A DNA stretch of 64,000 nucleotides from Perognathus longimembris pacificus (taxonomy: Eukaryota; Chordata; Mammalia; Rodentia; Heteromyidae), in the NCBI RefSeq assembly GCF_023159225.1, contig NC_063166.1, positions 45,005,149 to 45,069,148 of the forward strand. Reading direction: 5' to 3'. Below, piece after piece: positions 56,373-64,000 of this stretch (position 1 is its first letter; every line of letters begins with the position of its first letter). A model generated the notes under the pieces. It searched no databases. It was not told where the DNA came from and was given only the letters and a program-made list of their open reading frames with translations. A program made the translations under genes and the position numbers.

Positions 56373-57685
56373 TGATGTAATTCTTTTGGTCTGTTTTGTT
56401 ACTTGTAATCTAACTTTCCTCTATCTCACCTTTCTTCTTGCCTTCATAGTCTCTAGTGTCCATTATTCTGCTCTCCTTGAGGGAGGTGGAGAAATTATCT
56501 GGACCTCAGCTATCTGTGAAGATTTATGAGACAATGCGCATCACATGCTTTGTTATTTGTCTGGCACTTGGCAAACGTCAGCCCTCATTATTTCTATCAT
56601 TACTATTGCTTAAAAATGAGAGTAGTACAACCAGGAGAATTGATATTTTGGACCTCAATCTAACCAAGGTAGCTAGGCTATTGAGCAGGGTGTGAGCGAT
56701 AGGAGCCAAAACAGAAAACTATTCTAGGCTTCCAGAAAGTCAGGAAACTGGAGCTGGCATGGTCTTAGAAGAACTATTAACTTCAGAAGAAAAACTGAGG
56801 CCACAAGCTGGCAGGTGCCCCAGCCTGCGCCCCCAGTGCAAAGAAGGCTGGAGAAACTGAAGCTTTGAGAACCGCATTTTAGAGGAGAAATTCCTCACAG
56901 AGCCCCACAGAGAAGAAAAGAGGAAATCACTGTAGTTGTACAAGCTTGGCTTTTGAAAGATTTTATAACAGGCTGGAGTAGGGAGAGGTCTCCATTGGAG
57001 GACCAGAGTGTCAAGAAAGAGTGGGCTGAGCCAAGCCTCAGCTGCCAGGCCAGATCAGAGCTGGGAAGCACCAGGTGGCAGCAGATGGACGGGCCAGCAG
57101 GCCCTTGCCTTCTTCCCAAACGGTGATCATGGGAGGAGTGAGGCTTCACAGTTCCTTACGGAGCTGCACTAGATGGCTTATAGGAATGGGAACACAAGGG
57201 AATGACTCCTTTAGAAGCAATTATGAAAAAGAAGATCGTAATGGTCACGTCAAAGATGGAAGGATCTGTGTGTGACAACACAGCTTCATCAGAGTGGAAG
57301 TGTCAGGAAGAGAATTGTCCATGAAGAGGAGGGGGGAGTAGGCAGTAGGCACATCGGTCATGACGAATTCCATGGCCATTCATTTAGATTCTCTGACATT
57401 TTGAAGATGACTTTATCCTTCCTTGGGACTTTCCTTGTGTGTTCTTCTTCTGGCTGAGTTAGAAAGCACACATCTGCCTGCCGTCTGCTTGGAGTTCAGA
57501 CACAGACTGCTCAAACAGCTGAGCTCTGTCCGCAGAGTTGGCGAGATTTTCCAGACGGCTTCCTAGAGCTGCATCAGGTCCCTGGCTTGAGGGGTGGAAG
57601 GAAGAGAGGCGCCCTATCAGTGGCGACTGCATTCTCAACTTGGAACTGAAAGGTTGGGATTGGTAGTCAACAGAAGGCCTGCCCT
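56373..57685. other. Unique sequence, no gene recognised
   Basis: A CTCF-like word gcaccaggtggcagcag at 57068-57084 is the only motif that I would flag, and weakly. No exon recognised. Confidence 0.5.
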
Positions 57686-57689
57686 GATG

Positions 57690-57765
57690 TTGGTATCTGA
57701 GTATTAATTGGACATGTTATTTAGCCTCTTCTGAGTCTCAGTTTCCCTACATGTCCTTGCTGGCA
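57690..57765 (+). mobile_element. MIR core fragment
   Basis: ggacatgttatttagcctct and tctgagtctcagtttcccta match the MIR core (ttacttaacctctctgagcctcagtttccc). Confidence 0.75.
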
Positions 57766-57866
57766 TGAGATTCTCTATACCCATTAGAATCACTGAAGGA
57801 AGTTGCTGGGGTAATTTATGTAAAACATTTAACAGCATAGGTAATTTACCTATCTACTGATATATT

Positions 57867-59881
57867 TTTTTTTCAAATTTTTATTATCAAACTGATGTAC
57901 AGAGAGGTTACAGTTTCATATGTTAGGCATTGGATACATTTCTTGTACTGTTTGTTACCTTGTCTCTCATACCCCCCTCCCTGCTCCCCCTTTCCCTTTC
58001 CCCCCCTGAGGTGTTCAGTTCACTTACACCAAACAGTTTTGCAAGTACTATTTTTGTAGTTGTTTGCCTTTTTTTTTACCCTGTGTCTCTCAATTTTGGT
58101 ATTCCTTTCAATTTCCTAGTTCCAATACCAGTATAGATGGTTTCCAATATACTCAGATAAGATTACAGAGATAGTGTAGATATAACCACAGGAAGGTGAT
58201 ACAAGAACATCATCAATAATAGAAGCTACAGATACACATGGGACATTGAAAGTAGTTACAACTGTGATATAACAATTGTTTCCATAACATGGAGTTCATT
58301 TCACTTAGCATCATCTTATGTGTTCATAAGGGTATAGCTATTGGGCCTTGTGATGCTCTGCTATGACTTGCCTAAACCTGTACTAATTATTCCCAATAAG
58401 GGAGACCATAGAGTCCATGTTTCTTTGGGTCTGGCTCACTTCACTTAGTATAATTTTTTCCAAGTCTTTCCATTTCCTTACAAATGGGACAATTTCATTC
58501 TTTCTGATAGAGACATAAAATTCCATTGTGTATATGTACCACATTTTCCTGATCCATTCGTCTACTGAGGGGCATCTGGGTTGGTTCCAGATTCTTGCTA
58601 TGACAAATTGTGCTGTGATAAACATTGTTGTGCTGGTGGCTTTAGTGTGTTCTTGTTTGTGGTCTTTTGGATAGATACCCAAAAGTGGGGTTTCTGGGTC
58701 ATATGGGAGTTCTATATTTAGCCTTCTGAGGAATCTCCACACTGCTTGCCAGAGTGACTGAACCAGTTTACATTCCCACCAACAATGAAGTAGGGTTCCC
58801 TTTTGGCCACATCCCCTCCATCAATTGTTATTGTTAGTTTTCTTGATATATGACATTCTTACTGGGGTGAGATGGAATCTCAATGTTGTTTTGATTTGCA
58901 TTTCCTTTATGGCCAGTGATGTAGAGCACTTTTTCATATGTCTCTTGGCCATTCTCATTTCCTCATCAGAGAAGTCTCTTTGTAAGTCTTTAGCCCACTT
59001 GATGAGGGGGCTATTGGTTCTTTGTGGTTTTATTTTGGAAGAAGGTAATTTTTTTAGTTCTTCGTATATTTTAGATATGAGGCCTTTGTCCGTTGAATGG
59101 CCAGTAAAGATCTTCTCCCAGTTTGTGGGCTTTCTGTTTATCGTGCGAGCTATGTCCTTTGCCCTGCAGAAGCTCTGCAGTTTGATGCAGTCCCATTTGT
59201 CCAACCTTTCTTTGATTTGTAGCCTTTCTGGGTCTTTGTTAGGAAGTTCCGTCCTGCACCAAGGAGCCCAAGTGTTTCTCCTACTCCTTCCTTTAGTGTT
59301 TTCAGGGTGTCTGTTTTGATTTTGAGGTCTTTATTCCATTTGGAATTGATTTTGGTGCAGGGAGATATATAAGGATCTAGTTTTAGTTTGTTGCATGTGT
59401 TGAGCCAGTTTTGCCAGCACCATTTGTTAAAGAGGTTATCTTTCTTCCATACTATTGTTTTAGCTCCTTTATCAAAGATTAAGTAGGCGTGGTTCTGTTG
59501 GTTCATTTCTGGGTCTTCAATTCTGTTCCATTGGTCTTCAGGCCTATTCGGTGCCAATACCAAGCTGTTTTTATTACTATAGCTTTATAATACAGCTTGA
59601 AGCTGGGTATTGTAATTCCTCCAGCACTGTTCTTTCTGCTTAGGAATGTTTTTGCTATTCTAGGTCTTTTATTGTTCCATGTGAATTTCTGGATTGCTTC
59701 CTCTATTTCATTAAAAAATGGTGTTGGGATATTAATGGGTATTGCATTGAATTTGTAGATAGCCTTTGGCAATATTGTCATTTTGATTATATTAATCCTC
59801 CCAATCCAGGAGCATGGGAGGTTTTTCCATTTCCTTAGTTCTGACTTAATTTCGTTTTTCAAGCTTTTAAAGTTCTCATCG
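57867..59881 (-). mobile_element. Young 5'-truncated L1, 2.0 kb, with TSD
   Basis: T-rich end, 3' UTR with C-rich tract at 57970-58006, then ORF2 C-terminal half. The TSD ctactgatatatt / ctaccgatatatt is at 57854-57866 and 59882-59894 (one mismatch). Very similar to 14201-16200. Confidence 0.94.
58383..59862 (-). pseudogene. L1 ORF2 C-terminal half, frameshifted
   Basis: The minus-strand frames in order begin with [20 protein letters not shown] and [20 protein letters not shown] (59862-59503). Next are [33 protein letters not shown] (59563-59150) and MDKWDCIKLQSFCRAKDIAR with [20 protein letters not shown] (59204-58821). Last is [20 protein letters not shown], ending DSMVSLIGNN with the stop at 58385-58383. 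A 1-bp deletion near 59240 and a frameshift near 59535 break it. The reverse transcriptase active site is missing. It retains the 11 bp that the 14-kb copy has lost. Confidence 0.94.
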
Positions 59882-59924
59882 CTACCGATATATTATTCCT
59901 CTGCTTCCTTTGCCTCCATCTTCA

Positions 59925-60030
59925 TCTGTGTTGGTACTGGGGCTTGAACTCATGGCCTGGGTGCTGTTCCTTAGCTTTTTTTTTTCCCCCTCAAGGCTGA
60001 GGCTCTACAATTAAGCTGTACCTCTACTAT
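59925..60030 (-). mobile_element. SINE right-half fragment
   Basis: tgttggtactggggcttgaa and ggctctacaattaagctgta; only the tRNA-like half remains. Confidence 0.7.
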
Positions 60031-60034
60031 GTTT

Positions 60035-60661
60035 TTTCTAAAATTTTGCTTTATTTTTAAAAATATTTTTAAAATGTTGTTTTATTGTCAAGTTGATGTA
60101 CAGAAGGGTTACGGTTACATCCTCAAGGTAGTGATGCATTTCTTGGCAAACTTATTACCCCCTCCCTCATTTTTCTCCCACCTTCCTTCTCCCCAACCCA
60201 CCCTCCCCTCATGTTATACAGTTAATTTCAAATATATTGTCTTGTAAATATCACTATTGCATTGGTTTGCCCTTTATCCTTTGTCTCACCATTTTGATGT
60301 TCCCTTTTCCTTCTCTAATTCAGATTAAATGTACATACCATATCCAGGGTTCTGAAATCAAATACAGTAACAACAAAGGATAAAGCATAGAAAAGAAAAA
60401 AATATCACATAGTGCATTACAAATAACAACAACAATAAAAAAAACCCTCTTGTTTCCACATCTTGGAGTTCATTTCACTTAGCACCATCTTATATGATCA
60501 TATGTACATAGCTATTGAGCTACTGTGATCCTCTGCTAGGACTTAGACATTTACTAATTATTACCAGTGAGGGAAACCATGGAATCTATATTTCCTTGAG
60601 TCTAGCTCACTTCACTTAATATGATTTTCCCCCAAGTCTTTCCATGTCCTGTAGCTCTATA
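60035..60661 (-). mobile_element. Older L1 3' UTR and ORF2 end
   Basis: gatgtacagaagggttacgg, a pyrimidine-rich tract at 60150-60210, catatccagggttctgaaat, then cacttagcaccatcttatat and ctcacttcacttaatatgat (ORF2 end LSEVS region in reverse). More diverged than the young L1s. It abuts another repeat at 60662. Confidence 0.85.
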
Positions 60662-60765
60662 AAGGAGTTATCATTCAATAAAGCAGTTTATGAACACAAT
60701 GCATCTTGATCAATGTGACGCCTTTCTACATTCTCACCCATGCCTCCCAATCTATTACTTCCCTT
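60662..60765 (-). mobile_element. Unnamed repeat 3' end (copy 4)
   Basis: In reverse complement it reads cacattgatcaagatgcatt, gtgttcataaactgctttat and tgaatgataactcctttata, then is cut by L1 sequence. Same family as 44640-44735 and 54116-54366. Confidence 0.6.
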
Positions 60766-60769
60766 GCTT

Positions 60770-63000
60770 TTCTTGATTTTTGAGGATGTATATTGAATTT
60801 TTGTCTGCCTTCTCCACCTTTCTTCTTTTCATCTTTCTATCCTTGTCCCCTGACCTCACCCCACCCCTTTCAAGTACCTGTTTCCTGGTGTTTATTTTGT
60901 TGAACTAGATTTTGCCTTTCTAAGGAATTACACTGTTTGAGTTCTCACCCAAATCTATTGTATTTCAATTAACACATTTATGTACACTTGCATACCACCT
61001 AAGGCATTCACTTAAATATTTATAAAACAATTTAAATTATTTTATTTTATTTTGGGGGGGCTGAATCAGAGATGAGAGTCATACAAACTTTGCACTCCAG
61101 GGTGTGGCTAAGTTTACAGGCATGAGCCACTGGCTCTTGGCTGTCTTTTTTTTAAAAATTATTCTTTTTATGTACATCTCAAAAACATCATTGTTATTCA
61201 TCCATACATGGTATTAATTCCTAGATAATTTACTTTTTCCCTTTGAATGCACTTAAACAAGCTCTATTGGTTGAATAAGCACCATTCTCATATTTTTGTT
61301 TGTCTTTTTTTCAAGACCAAATTGTCCAAATTGTGTGACACGTTGACATAACAGTGTTTAAGAGCAGGTGGACAGAATGACACCTTGTGAAGGCGGGCCT
61401 TTACCAGTAGCATTAGTACAGGAAATGGAATTTGATGAGAAGACACTTTCACGAGGGAGTCATCTGTACTTTGTGCTCTGTCCAAGATAAGCCTTTGAGA
61501 GCTCCTGGCTATATATCCTGATGGGTGAAGAAAGGCCTCCATGTTTCTGAAATGAAGCATCCCAGGAAGGCAAGTGTGTCACTTTGTTAACCCTTGTGTG
61601 TGTGTGTCCTGCAGCAGGGGGATCCTGACAGGCTTTGAAGGGATAGTGGTGAGCAAGCAGCCACCATTTACTGTCAAGAAGCTTCTTGTTAGGAGCTGGA
61701 CCTCATGCGTTGTGCTCATTATTTCAATAATGGTGGCATCCTGTGAACTGTCTCCACTGGTTGGTCTGCCTCTTGGCCTGGAGACCTATGATGAACCAGG
61801 TCTACAACATCTGGGTGACTTGTTCCTTCTCACAAAGGTCACAAGTGGCATAGTTGGAGGTCAAATACATGGTGTGACTCCAAATCCTGTGTTGTATTCT
61901 CTAAAACTAGTATCTTCTCCCCAAACAAAAGTTAAACCAAAAGATAGACAACTGAACCCAACCTCCATCATCCCTGTCATTCACACCTGACTCTATAAAC
62001 CATAGAGCATGATGGGTCAGCATTCTACAAAGGGCTAGAGTTGTGCAGTTGATGACACTGAAGATGAACTGGCAGTGTCCCTTGGGGTTGAGGGTAATTT
62101 TGCCAGACAGGTAGCATCTGGCTAAGTGCAGGAGGGTACTTGCCACAGCTGGTGATGTTTGCAATTACCACTCTGCCTAGAGACTCAGAGAAGGGAAATT
62201 CAAATGGCTCCTGCCAGTCATCTTCCAGAAGTATGCCTTCCTAATCTCTTAGGAGTCTCTCAACCCAATCAGGTTGACCATCAAGAGTAACCACTGGCTT
62301 TTTTGTGATGGCTTCTTTTCTGGTTGCCTGAATATTTGAAGTTTGACCTCAATCTGTAGTTGCTTTTTCAAAAAGGCAAATGGAGATTCATTCCTCCAGC
62401 GAGCTCTTGCACATTTGGATTGTTTGCATGTTGCCTCTATCTTTAAGCAAAAGTAAAACTGAATAATAAATTCTTGGCCCATATCAGCATTTTCTCCCTA
62501 GAGCTGCTTACCATTGAGTGTTATTTAGATAACGTTTGAATCATCATTATTTTTCTTAGCTTTAAGATGGACATTTTGCCTACTGGCTCATAGTACTGAA
62601 TATTTCTGATTGTACTATGTAGACTTTGTCTTGGTTCTGGCCATTCTATAATGATTTTCTGCATGCCAATTATGTACCTTTTCCACCTGTAGGCTCATTC
62701 TTCTTTTTGGAAGAAAAAATATTTAAAAATAAATCTTGATTTTTTTTTGTTTTGTTTCCTGTGACTTGATTTTCTCCTTCTGAGTAAATAAACAGATGCA
62801 TATTTTGGATTGCTATTGTAATTTTTCTTGGTTTCCTTAAAATTCTGTTTATTTTTGTTCTCTGGTTCTAAACGTTTGGCTCTGTGATTTAGACTTTTTT
62901 ATTGTGCCCCTTTTAATATAGACTTCACATTTGTCATGATTTATTGTACCCTACACCTGACAATGTGTGCACCTTTCCTCTTTCTCTTATCATTTGTTAC
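60770..63000. other. Mostly unique sequence, no gene recognised
   Basis: A SINE left-half remnant is likely at 61060-61145 (caggcatgagccactggc). 61560-62480 has several frames (138 codons at 61574-61990 plus strand; 85 and 77 codons on minus at 61907-62164 and 62249-62482) with no recognised domain. Confidence 0.5.
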
Positions 63001-63002
63001 AC

Positions 63003-64000
63003 AGTTTCAATAAAACTTTATCCTTTGCTTTTGTGGTATTTCATTATTACATAGGTATAAAAATGAAGAAAGAATTTGTTTTTAATTGTATTGAAGTATA
63101 TAGAACTTACATAACATATACCATCTCAACTACTTTTAAGTGTACAGGTCAATAGAGTAATGTATAGTCATTTTGCTGTGAACCAATTTGTAGCACTTCC
63201 TTCATCTAAAAAGTTGGAGTTCTACTCTGTACATCATCTTTATAATAACAATAAGAAAGAAAAGTTGGATTTTTATCCCTTAAATGACAGATCTTCATTT
63301 ATCTTTAACCCTGGTTTCTGAAAACCACCTTGTACTTTCTGCCATTAAGAATCTGGTTAGCCAGGCACTGGTGGCTCACACCTGTAATCCTAGCTACACA
63401 GGAGGCTAAGATCTGAGATGAGACTCTTATCGCTAATAAACTACTCAGAAAATGTCAGAAGTGGAGCTGTGGTTCAAGTGGTAGAGTGCTACCACCCATG
63501 GGCTAAAGAAGCTCAGAAACAGCACCCAGGCTGAGTTCAAAACCCAGGACTGGCAAATAACAATAAAAATCTGGTTACTCTAGGTATCTCATATGAATGA
63601 ACTCAAACAGTGTTTGTCTTTTTGTGTGTGACTTTTCCATGGTGAAATTTATGTCAGAATTTCCTCCCTTTTCAGACATGAGTAATATTTCCCTATATGT
63701 CTGTACTTTATTTTGCTACCCAGTTGTGAACAATTGAGCTCTTTGTTTGCAACTTCTGAACACTTCTGAACACTATGAACATGGGTGTACAAATATCTTC
63801 CTAAGAAATTCTGTTTCAATTTTTTGGGTTTATTTTCAGAAGTGGAATTGCTGGATCATAGGCTAATTCTATTTTTAATTTTTCTGAACCTACCCAATTG
63901 CTTATTGTAGCTGCAGCATCATTTTACAGTCTCACTAATAATATTGAAGAAGTTTCTGGTTTCTCTATATACTTGGCAACAATTATTTTCTGATTTTTAA
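63003..64000 (+). repeat. Direct segmental duplication, copy 2, cut by window edge
   Basis: Matches 6216-7245 collinearly: old L1M tail on the minus strand with a 7SL/tRNA SINE (63356-63570) at the same site. Differences are scattered substitutions, a few small indels and no TA expansion in the SINE tail. The left flank is unrelated to the left flank of copy 1. Confidence 0.92.
63356..63570 (+). mobile_element. 7SL/tRNA-like dimeric SINE (duplicated copy)
   Basis: gccaggcactggtggctcac, cacctgtaatcctagctaca and caagtggtagagtgctacca. It shares the same internal deletion (atctgagatgagactctt) with the copy at 6575, which shows common descent by duplication. Confidence 0.92.

Overview
This window looks like intergenic or deep intronic nuclear DNA from a rodent. 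It is dense in interspersed repeats, and I recognise no host protein-coding exon, no tRNA or rRNA gene and no CRISPR. The best lineage clue is an abundant dimeric tRNA-derived SINE. Its left half carries tRNA-like A and B boxes, its right half is a second tRNA-like unit, and it ends in poly-A. This architecture fits the IDL-Geo SINE described for geomyoid rodents (kangaroo rats, pocket mice, pocket gophers). That assignment is from memory and unsearched. A second, older SINE joins a 7SL/B1-like left half to a very similar right half.

Layout. 1-360: 3' end of a retroviral-type LTR cut by the window edge. 735-13760: mostly one ancient L1 (L1M-like) on the minus strand, split by younger insertions. 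The largest splitter is a plus-strand L1 (5327-10578) with a 15/16 target-site duplication (TSD) and a probable 3' transduction; it has itself been invaded. 14201-18832: the longest young L1, minus strand, with a perfect 18-bp TSD. It keeps the ORF1 tail, a frameshifted near-complete ORF2 and the 3' UTR. 18851-30325: mostly unique sequence with old L1 tails, a MIR, a B1-like element and a MaLR-type LTR. 30326-33860: SINEs plus the second arm of a ~2-kb inverted duplication whose first arm is at 735-2705. 33870-47690: mainly unique sequence with L2, MIR and scattered SINEs. 47854-49397: a young plus-strand L1 inside a MIR. 49985-56370: old L1, several SINEs and a recognisable ancient mammalian repeat. 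57867-59881: another young L1, minus strand. 63003-64000: a direct duplicate of 6216-7245 that runs off the right edge.

Function. Nothing here forms an operon or pathway. The interest is in mobile-element archaeology: nested insertions with readable TSDs, a probable L1 3' transduction, a SINE-associated composite insertion, a direct and an inverted segmental duplication (one acting as an empty-site reference for the other), a ~130-bp fold-back element in both inverted arms, and an interspersed repeat that I cannot name. All ORF2 copies are broken, so none of these L1s should be autonomous. I see no evidence of a novel coding system.
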